Positions 33,040-47,100 of a stretch of DNA of 64,000 bases are shown here, in pieces. A program made the translations under genes and the position numbers. This DNA comes from Romanomermis culicivorax (taxonomy: Eukaryota; Nematoda; Enoplea; Mermithida; Mermithidae), in the NCBI GenBank assembly GCA_963922205.1, contig CAWUHX010000238.1:1-64000 (forward strand), given 5' to 3'. Position 1 is the stretch's first letter. Every line of letters starts with the position of its first letter. Below the pieces are notes generated by a model. That model did not search any database. It was given only the letters and a program-made list of their open reading frames with translations, and had not been told where the DNA came from.

Positions 33040-33387
33040 TATTGCGGTAGGGAAATTGGTTTCGAAACGAGAAGATCTCTTGCCACAGATTTGGGTGCAA
33101 TTCTCTTTTTAGATAAAAAAATTCTTTTCTCGTATCTATATGCAAAATTCAGCGTATCCCCCATATGGTGAGACTCAAAACAGCGATTCATATCAGAGAG
33201 AAAAATCTCAATATAGCGATAATCATTACTGCGAAGTCTCAAAAGAGCAAATCTCATTACAGCGAATAGTAGAAACTGCAATGCATTACAGTTAACATAC
33301 ACATCATTTTATAATAAATATGCAAATTAGGTAATATTAAAACCGTTCTCGCTAGTTGAGAGTATTTTTAGTTGCAGTAGGTCACCT

Positions 33388-33585
33388 AAAGGCCCGTTTA
33401 TACTTGCCTTTTTCGGCGGAACGGAACGGAATGTAACCGAACGAAAGGGAAATTTTCGTCCCGTTCGGTTGGAGGTTACCGTCGGTCGTTTTCCACAAAA
33501 TTGCAGCCGACCGAAAGTTGATTTTCAGGCTGAACGGTTCAAGCCGTTGACGATCCGTCGAAAAAGGCGAGTATAAATGACCCTA
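33388..33585. mobile_element. PIF/Harbinger-like MITE
   Basis: About 198 bp with roughly 30-bp inverted ends (GGCCCGTTTATACTTGCC against AGGGTCATTTATACTCGCC, then TTTTTCG). The GGCCCGTTTA start is common in Harbinger-type MITEs. The target duplication is not certain. The interior is dominated by CCGAACG/CGTTCGG units. Confidence 0.6.
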
Positions 33586-34707
33586 GTTTCGCATGCTTCT
33601 GCTGCAGTTGCGGTAGATATGCACCAACGGACTATTCCTAAATCGCAAAAAATATCTGTCAGGAAAACGTTTGGAAAAAACAAAAAATAAAGGATCCCCA
33701 ATTAAATATGTGTCGTGTGGAGCTTAATTGCAAGAAAATTAATTGATGAAACAAATATAACAAAATGAAATAAGGAAATAAAATGAACAAAATAACTATG
33801 CAGTAAAGGCAAAACAAAAAACAAATAATAGAGTAATGAAAAGTAAAATAATGTAATAAAAAGTAGGTAAACGTGAAAAATAGAACAAAAGTACACAAAC
33901 TGAAAAAATGAAACAGAATGGCTCAAAATAAGAAGAGTTTAAAAGTGAATAATTCATCAAAGGAGAAAAGAAACAAAAAAGATGATGTAGATATGTTAAT
34001 GAAAAAGAAAATCAGAATAAAAAGCTGTAACATCGTGAAAGCACATGCTATAGAGTCATAATGTGGGAAATCGGGCGATTCATGCCAAAATGTGCGACAA
34101 CAACCATCTACCAAATCGAATGGAGGACCCAGTAGGCAATGCGCCAAGAAGTCTACACCGCCCAAGCTCCATTTTTCCATTCGATTCTAAAGATAACTTT
34201 TTAAAAATTCGTCATTTTGGGAATCTGTTCTGAGACTTCGCTGCTTTGAAAATCGCTGTTCTTAGAAGTTCTAAAATTTGTTCACTATAGTCTATTTTTT
34301 ATTAAATGCTTTTAAAGTGAAAATTGACAAAAAATAGCACTGTCGATTAAATTTTTTACTCAAAAAATATTTAAAGGTTAGTTGAGTACGCTCTCAGGTT
34401 TTTAGCCCTATGTAATATACAGTTTAGCTGAAAAGAATCTGAAATACTATTTGCTTTCCACTCTTATAATTTGGAAGCATTTCAAGAAAAACAGACCATA
34501 GGTGCCTAATTTTGGCAAGAAAATTGCATGTTTAGTGAACATTTAGGTCGCTGTCCCCGCAAATTTCCAACTTTGCCCCTACCTGAAAACCTTTACAAGT
34601 TTTAAATTGGATCCGCAGAGAACTTACCAATTGTACAGAGAAATATGCATATTTCTAAACAAAAAAGCAGGAAAAATACAAAACTGAAATATAAATTTTC
34701 GATTTCA

Positions 34708-35145
34708 TCAGTCTTCCGGCTCATTTTTCACAACGATCGATTCGTCCATGGAATCGTCGGCTTCGATTTTGACCCGATTCGGGTCGAAATTAGCCGCGAC
34801 GCCAATATTCATCGTCCTATCTCCACTATTCAACGTCCGTAGCGTTTTCATGATAGAATCAAAATTATTTATCAAAACGGGCGCCGTCGATGTTACGATT
34901 TGCGTTGGCGGCAGCGGCGCAGGCGTTTCTTTTTTAATAAGCGGTAAATTTTTCACCGCCGATAAAACGGAATTCAACAAAGCGGTGTCCACCGTAGTCG
35001 AACCAAGTAAAGGAATTGAGGTCGCCGACGTCGCGCCGCCGACGGGCGAAATGAACGACGGTTGCGCCGCTGCCTGCGTCGTCGAAAAAACGTCGTAATC
35101 GCCTTGGTCGGGTTCGCTTTTAATCCTCATGTCCGACGATGAAGA
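34708..35145 (-). CDS. PCF11: PCF11-like last exon
   Basis: 146 codons including TGA. It starts SSSSDMRIKSEPDQ after the acceptor TTCTCTTAG. It is Ser/Thr/Pro-rich and ends VVKNEPED. A long frame on the opposite strand is a shadow. Confidence 0.9.
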   Translation of the reverse strand, partial: SSSSDMRIKSEPDQGDYDVFSTTQAAAQPSFISPVGGATSATSIPLLGSTTVDTALLNSVLSAVKNLPLIKKETPAPLPPTQIVTSTAPVLINNFDSIMKTLRTLNSGDRTMNIGVAANFDPNRVKIEADDSMDESIVVKNEPED

Positions 35146-38100
35146 CTAAGAGAAGGAAATTTTGACAAAAATTGACAAATCGGAAGCGGAAAAAATTTAG
35201 GTTTATTGCCGAAACGGGGAAAACCGACTTTTTTCCGAAATCTTCGGACCCGGGTATTGAAATCCCGCTTTTTCTGTGTTTTAGAGACCAAAAAAGCTTA
35301 AGTTTCCGTCCGCTTAAAATTCTGTCACTCATTTCTTTTTATATTTTTACTTACATTCTACTTTTTACACATAGTGAGCCCTAGATGTGCAACGACTAAC
35401 TGGAACCGATATCAACCGGTTAAAATTCTGGAATCTGAACCGTAACCGGAATCGAGTAATCGTAACTCGGAGTTTCAGAATCGGAACCGATATTTATCGA
35501 TTAAAATTCTGGAACCGGAACAGTAATCGGAGCCCAATAACATGAAGTTTTAGAATCGGTACCGATATCAACCGGTTGGAATTCTGGAACCGAAACCAAA
35601 TCACTTACAATTTCAGAACCGGAATAGATGTTTATCTTGAAAAATACCGGTTTCGGACGGTTGCGTCCTTCGTTCGTGTGGCTTTCGAATAGACAAAAGT
35701 ATAGATCCTCGAATTTCAATAGATCAAAATGGAAAAGATTTATGACACTGTTTTTCATAGAATGCTTCCAAATAATGAATCTGGAAAGCAAGTAGTATTT
35801 GACATTTCAGTATTTTCTGCTGAGGCGTACGTCATATGGAGCCTAAATTTAGTGACGACACTCAACTAACGCTTAGAAATTTTTTGAGTCAAAAAATCTA
35901 CAGTAAAAGCTTCATGTGCAGGATTTTCAAGTCACCTAATATTTGTGTCATTTTTCATTTTAGAAGCATTTAAAAAAAACAGACTATAGTATACGATTCA
36001 ATTACGCTTGCTTAATTGTAATTTATACATTAATTTAATAGCTTATAAAACTGTGTTTTGCTTCTAAATGTTTACTTTGGACTTCACCTCTAGGGTACCA
36101 ATTTTCTCTATTTGGTTTCTGGTAGTTCATATGTATGAAGATCGATAATTTTAGAATTATGAGCGTAAGCTGGTGCGAAAACATGATGCAAGAATCGACC
36201 TTTTTCAACTTATTATAACCACAAAGGATATTTATTTCTGGTAAAATAATTTTCTGCAAGTTGCACTGATAATTCCTGCGGAAGGGGTCAATAATGGTGA
36301 GTAAAATTAATTCGAAAGATGTATTTTTATTGGACAACTGCCCTAAGAACCGATTCATTTTATTTGAATTCCTTTTTGATGTCTAAGTTCCCTAAACAAT
36401 TACGTAACAAATACTGAAGGAAAATGTGATCTTTTAACAGCTACTAGTAAATTTACCAATCTAGCATTCTCTCTTGTCACGCATGCTAACTAGTGATGTG
36501 CGTCGGATATCTGGACGGATATTTTGAAAAACGGATATTCCAACCGGGTTATCCTACTGCCAGAAATTTTCAAGCTTGGCTCTGCAGACCACAGGTGTTC
36601 TCTAAGCCTAGCCTAAGCCTAAGGAGACTGCTAAGCCTAAGGTTCAAAATAAGCCAACATCAGATCACTCTTGGATACTGGGATCAAAAAAACAAATAAA
36701 ATTTCTAGAAGGATAACAAGGAAGGCCCATTCACTCAGAGCACCCCATGGGGGGGGGGGTATGGGGGGGGGGGGGTATTACTCCCGTCTTAGATTTGTAA
36801 ATTCATTTACTACCCCCATAAAAACAGCTCACTATAGCAAAAAATTTTGGTAAACTTCATCCTCTCCCCAGTAGGTTATACTAATTCGAGAAAAATTGCA
36901 GAATGTGTGATTCTGAGGAATTACTCACTGCTGTTTTTGACACATTTACTGAGCAAATGATAATGGGAAAGTATGCAACTTCTGTGCCATAAAGCGATTT
37001 CTAGGAAAGGATATCAGCACATTAATATATACTACTTGTAGGAAATCATTATAAATATAATTGGAACTTGGGAGATGGAATAATGACTTATGTGTATGTG
37101 ATTTATCAAAAAATCGCCCCTTGGGAAGAAAAACATTATGTTGTTAAAATTCTGCCTCTTCATGCTCTCCTTTCCTTTTCCCCGCTTCTGTGTTGGGTCT
37201 TCTGTGCGCATATGGTTACCCAAACTGTGGCATACTTTCTTGCTATGAGTTGAGACATGTGAGGTCTGTTGACGTGGATCAGGAGTGGTACTTGGTTTCA
37301 AACTCGTAGTTCATAGTCTAATGGGACTAATAATACTAAAGCCACATTCAGCATCACGACTTTCAATTGGAAGCACTGTTCCAAGCCTTAGCAGGGATGG
37401 AATAAGCCCATACTGCTGCAGATGCTGGTTGAAACAATGTTTCCAAATGTATGTTGTGCCCGATTCTTGAAATGTGCAGGAATCAGTTGGCACAACAGTC
37501 TTCAAAGTGTGGCTATTCTGTACGTATAATTATTGCATGATTGGGAGCTGGAAAATGGACTTGAAATAGTAAATGTTTTTTGACAGTAAAAAGCATAAAG
37601 TAGGGGCATTAATCATTTTTGTAAGTTCGAGAAACTACAACTCCCCCCTCCTTAGCAAAAAGTTGAGAGCAAAAAGAAAAAAAAAGGTCACAGCATATTT
37701 CAAGTACTACCCTCAAAGTTTACGATTTTACCCCTACCTAAATTTTCGACCTTGGGGACCTCTGCATTCACTGCAGGTTTTTTAGCACGAGTCCCACTGG
37801 CATTCGTACTAATGAAAAAATATTTCATTAGCACTGTTGACAAATGTTACTTCGTTAGTGTCAAACTAATTTGCGAGTTTGTCAATCATAATGACATGCT
37901 TTTATTGTATTACTGTTTCGATAAACGTTTACATCTTTTCCTTCTATCCAGAACTATTTTTGGAAACGGCGATTTTTGATTTTTTACCAAAATTTTGTGA
38001 TATTCTTAACTTTCTTCTCAAACTTTTTTTCGACAATTTCTCTCTTTCAGTCATTATCACCGTGCTAGAAAACCCTGCTATATACGTTACACGAAATTTG

Positions 38101-41100
38101 ACATACTAAACCAATCTTGAACAGAGTGAGAATCCTACTGTAAAAGCGTTGTGTAAACGACTTTAACAGTGATTAATGCGGTCCTTCTTCGAATAAGAAG
38201 CATAAAAAAGATTATATAAAGTTCTGTTAACTTCGAAATGCAAAGGACATTAGACAATTGAAGTCCAAAATGTGGTTCAAAAGTAAATTTTCCTGAAAAG
38301 TCGCTTAATTCTTAAAAGTAGGTTTTTACCGGAGCTGTCGGATCCGACTATTGCAGAATAAAATCCAGACCGAACAAATATGTACAAGATCCGGATTCAA
38401 CTCAAATATGTAGCTGGATCTTCGGAAATTCAAGAGAGACGTAGCAAAGGCAGATCAATTTTTTAGAATCTATCCACCGAAAAACTCTTTCACTTTTCAC
38501 TAAAAACGAGAAGAAAAAAACATAAAATCTATACTTTTCCTACAGAACTTCCTGAGATATTCCAGTTTAAAAAAGTAAGATATTTTTATAACAATCACGG
38601 TTAACGTAGATATAAAATGAAGAGTTATTGCACCTATTGGATATTATTATGTAGTATTGTAGTTGATCCAGTGTATTTATTACTTATTATGCGACTTCTT
38701 TATTCCTCTTTGCAAACAACATTAACAATGTTTGGGTATATCCGGATATTCGAAGGTGCAAAAAAACGGATATCCGGATATGGAAATTTTTCTGGCGCAC
38801 ATCACTAATATGGAATTGTCAGTAGCTGATCACTGATCATTCAACATTCAATTTGTGATTTGACTTTTCTTTCGAAGTGCTTAGAGTCGACAGGTAATTG
38901 AAATACAAACCGATATATTAGTTATAAAATATATCGGCTAACGATTTTGAAATTTCAAGTTACGAGGTTCCGGTTCGAGAATTTTAAGCGGTTAATATCG
39001 ACTCCGGTTAACCGTTAAAATCTGTTTTTCATTTCATCATTTAAAAATACCTGACTATCGTCATCTTCACGAGACGGACTGTCTTGTTCCTCTCCGCGAC
39101 AAAACGTATGATAAACCTATAGGAAAATTGAACGAGTACTCTTTATCATTAACGAATATGCAAATATGCAAATTTACTTTATCATCCACCGTAACGGCAT
39201 TACTAAATTTCCACGATTCGTCTTCTTCGTCCCAAATTTGTTCGAATTTATCGCCACACACGGCGCAATAAGTATTCTTCAAATGATCAAAAGCGTCAAA
39301 AATGTATAACATCGATGAGGAAAATGACTCGAGGAAGAGTGTCAGTGTTACTGACTGTCATGTCAAACTTTTTATTTGATTGATAAGAAAGAATGTTTCA
39401 AAAATAAGAAATAAAATAAGTGTCACGGTTTGAACCAGATTTTGAATTTAACGTGCTATGGGACCCCCCCCCCCAGAAATCGTCGACCATATGGCTAGCC
39501 ATTAGGGATGGGCCGGGTATCCGGATCCGCTAAACCAGATTTTTTTTGGATCCGGATTAGATCCGGATCCGTTGAACCAAATTTTGTAAGACCCGGATCC
39601 GGATCCGCTATTGTCAATGATTAAGATCCGGTCATAATCGGATCTTTATTCATTATTATTCACATAAAATTTTGCAGTATTAGAAAACACCAAAAATTTT
39701 CTAGCGCTTCGCGCCGGATTTTATAGTTCTCTGCAATACTATTTTTCTACAAATCGTGCTTTCTGCAGAAAAAATTTCCGGTAAAGGGAGCAAATGTTGG
39801 CGGTCCTCTTGTATCGAAAAGGCGAATTTCGGTCCATATCAGAACATCAAAATCTATTTTTCCAACTTTCTTGCAACTGTAATTTTAAACATGAAGCTGA
39901 GTTTGAATTGAGAAGCATCATGGAACTAATTTTCAGAAATTTCAGGTTTAACTTGAAGTTTTTCAGATCTATGAAAGTTATGAGTATATTTTCTTAATTT
40001 GTAAGATGTTTATGAAGGACGGGAACTCGAGTCCTATTAGGAAGAAACTTTGTGCAAAAATACATAAAATATCATGGTTTTTTCAGTGTACAAAAAAAAT
40101 TTTCTTCGTACAAAGACTTTTTGGCCAATCTTTGTACAGGTACAAAGAGGCTTGTACACAAAATCACTGCAATGGTAGCAAAATTATACTTGAGAAACAG
40201 TAATTTTTCAACAGTATCAAACGATTTTTGGTAGGATCATAAATTTGACCAGCACCACTGAATAGCTGTTCATAGGGACACTTTTCGCTGGTGCTAATTT
40301 AAGTTTACTTTCTGCATGAAGCAATTGTCCAGAGACGTTTGAGATTTAAGTTCATGCTCTAATTTGGTTTTTGAGTTGCTAGGTTCATTTTTTCGGCTAT
40401 CTTTAGAGAAAACACGAAAATTAATTCTTTAACATAACTATAATAGTAGCAATTTGTTCCACAATTACTTCTATTTTCATTATCTTCTTTTTATTTAGCC
40501 GCAAACTGCTTATATATTGCCATATGTTTCCTCTCCAAACGTTTTCTCTGACATCCAGTACCACAACCTTTTCTGGATAACTGGATTCTGCATTTATTGC
40601 ACTTTGCTTTTTCTTCATCATCTGGGGACACTGAAGTAGTCCCACACTCTGCTAGTGAAAGAAAAACTCAAATCCATAATTTCTAAAAAAAGTTTCCATT
40701 TCTATTCATTTCTTTTCTGATGAAACGAATATTAATCTAAGCATAAATACAATTTAATGAATAAAAATTACTAATTAGTAATTAGTACTGTTAAGTATCT
40801 CAATAAACGAACACCTCAATCATTAATAATCTATTAATCTATTGAAACCAATGAATATAAGTTCATTTAACTCAATTTTAGACAAATTAGACATAGTACA
40901 TATACTTATTGAAAGATCCGGATCCGATCCGGATCCGCTCGGATCTGTTTCAAGATCCGGATCCGCTGAACCAAATTTTTTTGGATTCGGATCCGATCCG
41001 GATCCGCTGGACCAAATTTTCCAAAATCCGGATCCGGATCCGCTGTCGCCAAAATAGTTGATCCGGCCCATCCCTACTAGCCATTGGGCGACTCCCACCC

Positions 41101-44100
41101 CAAGGATTTTCGAATCCTATGGCTAGCCATATAGTAGCCGTAGGAACCCCCATACTATAGGTCGGAAAAATACCGGAAAACGTTAATTTTTTGATGAAGA
41201 ATGTCTATTTTTAAAGAAAAAAATGGTCAAAAACGTCAATTTTCTCGGTGCTACCCGTTATGAATACATTCCTTCGGTCTTTTTAGAACAAAATTTGTAT
41301 TTTTAAACTATTTTCCGGACTTTTTTCGTGAAAAAATGGAATTTTTCCCTTCCAGAGACCCCTCGCCCCAAAATTTTCGGTATTGCTGAGCCCCGGACCT
41401 CGAGGCCCCGTCAAATGTATGGTCGAAAGAAGAGCTATAGTAATAACTAAACCGGAATCTACGAATAGATCCCAACAAAGTCTATCATTTCATGCTCGTT
41501 TGGCAGAAAAATATGCCTAAGACCGAATATGCGAAATCGTAAAATAAATCTAATCATAATCAGTCCATCATTTCTGAGGAAGTCGTTCTGCAGTATTATT
41601 TAGCATTCCAAATATCCTCACCTGATACTGTTCATCGAGTAAAATTCCTGCTTGAATTTTCTCTTTATCATCTTCATCTTCTATTCCATTTTCATCGGCG
41701 TCAATTTCCGTTTTGACGACTAAATAAATTTATATGGGATGCGATTTACGACAAGCTTATTTTCCAAAAACAAAATAATCCATATTTGATGCAGGTCGTC
41801 GAAAAAAACGAATTTGGGGGAGGAAAAAGCGACGTTTTTAGCTTGTGCAGATTTTAGACTTGAAATCCAAAATTTTTTATCGGAATTGTTCAAAATTTTG
41901 CGAAATGAAAATGAGGAAATAAAAAAGACGAAAAGAACTGAAAAGGTAAAAATCCAAATTTTGGAAATAAAATTTGAAAGTTTCGAGAAGTTGTTAGACT
42001 ATTCTTTGCACAAGGTATTCTACATAACTTCACTGTATAAATTACCTTGCTCGATCGATTCCTGCTCAGTCTGAAATTCCACCCAATCCTGAAAAATATA
42101 TAATTGAAATTTCGACTTTTGAATAATTGGAAAATTACGAAAGCCAAAGCGGGAATAAGCATTCGTAAGAAAAACATGAAATTTTCAATCATAATTCGGG
42201 GAATCGAAAATCGACGTCTCACGAAAAGCTATGATTTTTAAATATTGACTGACAAAGAATGTGATTTTCGGTAAGATTTCCAAAAATAGAAAACTCATTC
42301 CCACCTAAAAACAACAACGTATAATGTAAACGACGAACAATAAAAATATAGAATTTAAGAATATATAATTAAAATAGTAATACAATTCACACAAAAATAA
42401 ACGTGCCAATTTCTCTTAAATGTTTATTTTTCTTAATCAAATCGATAAGAAAAAAATGATTAAGCAGTTTCGGCAGTAGTAGCCGCAGTTTCAGCATCAC
42501 ATCGAAAGATTGTGTCATTGCTTCTATCATTTTGTGGGGAGCAAACTTTTTTGTTTGATGATCATAATCTAAAACACTAACAGGAGACGACCAACCCATG
42601 ATTTTTTTAAATACTTGTGCCAGCGAGAACCACGTTTTTGTACGACCGATCGACAACGGTTCGATTTGAGAGTGATAGCCCAAATGACGAATGTACGATT
42701 CTTCGTCGTTGAAACGTTCGGCGCACGTATCGCATTGCAAACTTTTGTCGAAGTATAGTGCATTTATGACGCTCTTGTATCGTCTAGAAAAGTTTCAAAT
42801 GACTACTCTGTTTTTGCTGGTGATCAAAAAATGAAATATTATAGTGACTGGGGATATCCCAGGCACCATCACCGGTGCAATCGTATCTGGCAGCGGCCGG
42901 TGCCTAAGCTTTTTTCAGGGATAACTTGAATTTTAGTGAAACGTGTTTCATTGGCACAGAAAACTTTATCTTCTACAACCGATAAAGGCTGTTGATCAAA
43001 GCAAATAAACTTCCAGATTTGTTAAATCAAAACTAGTGAACTATCGTGGCCAATATCCCAAGTTTCTATGAAACTAGCTTCTGGGATCGTTCAATTGCTG
43101 TTATTTCTATCTTTCCCTGCTTGAACCTTCTATTGCTTTTCACTTTGCCAAATATTTCATGTTAGCCGTTGGATAGGTCGCCAGCCAAGTGCTTCCTGAA
43201 GCTGCTATTTCCAAGGCCGTGTTTATCTTGACCACCGCGGCTAATTTCTTTAGTGCAATACTTGCTTCTTGCCTTACTTTCATTGGTTGTCAAAAAATTC
43301 ATATTAGCAGAGTGATTATGGTCAATTTAATTCATAATGATAGGCGCAGCAAAATGAAAAAAAACCAATCTGATACGTTATTTTCAATTGGCGGAAAATT
43401 TTATACTAGAGATGAAACGGGTAGCCGGATCCGGATCCGCATTACCCGAAACTTATGAGCCCATTTCAATTACCCGCCTCCGGATCCGGATAATTCCAAA
43501 TGCAGTTTAGACATAACTGATCAGGTTTTTTTTGGTTTTTCCTCGACAGGCCTTTTGGCTCCTAAGGTCAAAATTTTACAGGCCAATAGGAATTGCAACA
43601 AGTCAAAACAAAAAAGTTTGTAAATAAATGTGGTAGTAAAAAAATATGTTTTTTTTCAACTTTTCAGTGAATTCAGCGTGTTTTGAGTCGGGTAAACTAA
43701 AATTAAAAAATTTGACGAGGAACAAAGAATTTGGATGGCTTCTTCAGACATAAGAACCTCTGCCATTTTTCCATGCTGATGATGTCTTAATCATTTTCCA
43801 AATGCGAAAAGTTACGTTCATGAAAGCCGAAAATTCGAAAGCACCGCAAAACGATTTTGTAAAAATAATCTAGAAAAATCTTGATTTTTGTCCAATACGT
43901 GAAAAAACTATATACAAGATCAAAGATTCGTCCATATGCTGGTTTTTAAAAGCGATAAGCAGAAGCTAGGCCGAAAGTTTCTAACCGCACGACAGAAATA
44001 TTACCAAGAATCATGAATTATTTGAAATCCGGCGCGTAGCACCGGAAAATTTTTCGGTATTTTTCATTTTAAAATGCACAAAAATCAAAAGGATCGTTCG

Positions 44101-47100
44101 GCTCTAATTTTTACAAGTCAATTTGCTTGTGCCCTTAAATTTTTAGGAGTCAATCAGAATTTTTAGGAGCCATGGCTCTTACGTAATTGGCTCAAAAAAA
44201 CCCTGACCAGACTTGAAGCATCTTCATATATTTCCCAATAATAAATGTTTGAAAAATACAATTATCATCGATACAACATAATTCAAACGACTGTGTACGA
44301 CAAACATTTGATGGTTCAGAAATTAATGAAGAAATTCCACGACTTTTACGACTTATGAACGAAAATTCCTTGATCAGATGTCATTTGTTGCAGACATATT
44401 ACAATAAATAAGTTTTAAATTGATGCAGATCTTAAATACAAGTCAAATATGTAACTTACATTCTTAGTAGATTGAGGTTGAAATCGGTCAACGTAGACAG
44501 CGGACATGGTCTTTGTTCGACGAGATCAATACCCTGAAAATGAATCGTTTGAATAACACTACTCATAACTGAGCTACGACTTTTTTCACGGGTGGGGTCA
44601 AGGATTGCCCAAAATTTTAGGGGAAGAGATATTGAAAGATAAAATCGGGTTTTCCCGTTAAAAAGGCCGAAAAAATGATTCAAAATAATGATTAGGGATG
44701 AACCGGGTATCCGGCTCTGATCACTGCAATTTTTTGTATACGGACCCGATGAAACAAATTTTCTATATCCGCATCCATTATACAACGCTGTCGATGACCG
44801 AGATCCAGTCATAATGAAAACTATATTCACTTAGATTTGCTTTGACTCGATATTTTCCAAACCAACAATAGTCAAATTATACTTGACAAACATTATTTTT
44901 TTCAGCAGTAGTATCACACTTTAGACGATTCCTGGTATGCCGGTAAATGTGAGCACTGCTTAAATTTGGCTGTCAAAAACAGGTTACATTGTAAGTCTTG
45001 ATTTGTTATTGACTTACAGATGTAGTTTTACTTACTGAATGAAATAATAGTCCAAGGCGAGCATTTTCATGGGCAGTGTACTGTTCTTTTGGTCGTTCAG
45101 AAAAATTTCTGAGCATTTTCTGCACACAACAGAAATTTGTAATCGAAAAGCTGTCCAAGTTTCCGGTTTCTTCAACTGAGAGAATCAAAATAAGTTGCAT
45201 TCCTCCGTCATCCCTGATTATTTCCACGAATCTGCTATGTCTCACCTCATACTGAAATGAGTAAAATTCGACACTTTCTATGAAAATAAAGTGAAAAGTG
45301 GAATTTTCCGATTGGAATGCAAATGAATCCATTGAGTTTTGTCTCATTTCTTCCTTCACTTATTTAATACCATTATTTTCCGAAAGAAAATACAGATCGA
45401 AAGCATTAAAAATTTATATTTAATTGAAAAAGGGAAAAACTTGCTCAGTGCGGAGTTTGTCTGATCATTTCTGCACGGAGCAGATTGAGGATTGCAAAAA
45501 AGACCAGTCTAAAAATTTTGAGCTGTTGCATAAATTTTCTTCTCATTTCACGGATTATCATAATAATTATTTAACTCAAAATAACAAATTATTCATCCAC
45601 AAATATATACTATAAGACCTAGATCCGGTCGGATCTGCCGCTCTGGATCCGGGTCCGACGATTGCAGTTTTTTAGATCTGCATCCTGATCCGACGGGGAA
45701 ATTTTTCAGGATCTGGATGTGGCTCATCCCTAATATTAATCTGGAAGTCGTAAACATATGCATTTACTGCGACAAGCATCGCAAATTTGATATTTCTGAT
45801 CGTTTTTTTTTGTTGAAAAACGACTATTTTCTACAGGCGAAATTGAAATTTTCAGCATTTTTTGGAACCAATCCTCTTAAGGAAGTTTTTCGGTCCAAAA
45901 TAAGCGAAATATCGTGTATAAGCTTAAGTTTTTGGCACATGGACGATTACGGCTTATAAATGGGTTGGAAAAATCATCTTAATTCTACAAGGTATACAGT
46001 ACTGCACATTACAGTGTAACTGAAGAGTTAGACGTGATTATTTAATTTTGAAAGTTCTCCAGGAATAAAATAAAATGCCGGAAAAAAACGACTTTGCGAA
46101 ATATTAGCCGCTATACAATTCTAAAAATGTAGATTAAGAGAAGAAATCAGTTCGGATCATGGAGAACAAGTAAGTGTTTATAGCCGCATAATCAAAATCC
46201 CGATTCGTGTGATTTTTTACACACCAGGAGCAGGACCCATAAATCTATTTTCAGCTCCAAATTCACGTCTTCCGCTTTAAAGCGTTCGAAAATTCACCTG
46301 AGGTCTCGGCGGCAGCGTCTTTAACACGGACATCAATAGTCGTTGATCAATCGCCATTGGCGTGGCCACTCTCGCGACATTGGGCGCGGCCTGTGGTCGA
46401 GCGAAAACTTGCGGCATCGGCGCAGGCCGCGGCGCCGTATACGACGAATACCCGTAATTTCCAGAGCCGCTTGATTGCGTAGCCATCGTCGACGATGATG
46501 CGTTGGCCAACGGACGCAAAAATCGTAAAAGTTCGTAGGAAGGTTCGGCGTCGATTTTGACTTCGGGCGGCGGACCGCATAGTTGCGCCCGATGTTTGAC
46601 GCCGTTCAAGGCGAAATGTATGGGCGGACCGCCGAACGAACCACGCAACGGCATCAAACCGATATAAAGTTCGCGGGACGGCGCACCAAAGCGGATGCTT
46701 AATGACCTGAAAGTAAGAAAAAAATTTGAACGGACCCAGAAAATAAAACAAAATTGTAAAACGTTGATACAACTTTTTGCATATGGTTCCTTCTGAAATT
46801 TGTACAGTAATATAATAAGGGGAAAATTTGAGTTGTTTACACAAAGATGGAAAACAAATTCGGTCTTCAAGACCAAACGGGTGAATTTTGTATGTTTTAG
46901 ATAGTCAAAATCTCAAAATTTTGCGACGAGTCACGACAGTATTAAGCATAATTATCATTATTAATCTTAATTGAATCATCAAGTCTAGAAATATAAACAT
47001 GACACTAGTCGCATGAACGAGCTAATATAAAAATACCTCATGCGAAGGAAGATTGACTTGAAGTTATAATCCTTCCAGCTTCACTCCGAAATTTAGAACT

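Larger units (their letters stand above)
32911..34707. other. Tail-to-tail intergenic region
   Basis: It lies between the stops of the membrane-protein gene (+) and the PCF11-like gene (−). It contains AATAAA at 33034, the MITE at 33388–33585 and a purine-biased tract at about 33670–34020. Confidence 0.5.
35146..39050. repeat. PCF11 intron with three nested elements
   Basis: The outermost is a decayed element whose AACCGG/ACCGGTT-rich ends lie at about 35395–35660 and 38890–39020. Inside it is 36491–38807, with TAGTGATGTGCG / CGCACATCACTA ends and GGATAT-rich subtermini. Inside that is the CAGAG-family hAT element 36736–37764. Degenerate TAAGCC units lie at 36600–36645. Confidence 0.65.

Noticed and set aside
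34748..35098. 116-codon plus-strand frame
   Set aside because: Exact shadow of the last PCF11-like exon, whose minus-strand reading has recognisable C-terminal motifs and correct splice phase.
46347..46844. 165-codon minus-strand frame
   Set aside because: Out-of-frame shadow of the PCF11 exon with FGGPP repeats. It runs through the splice acceptor into the intron.
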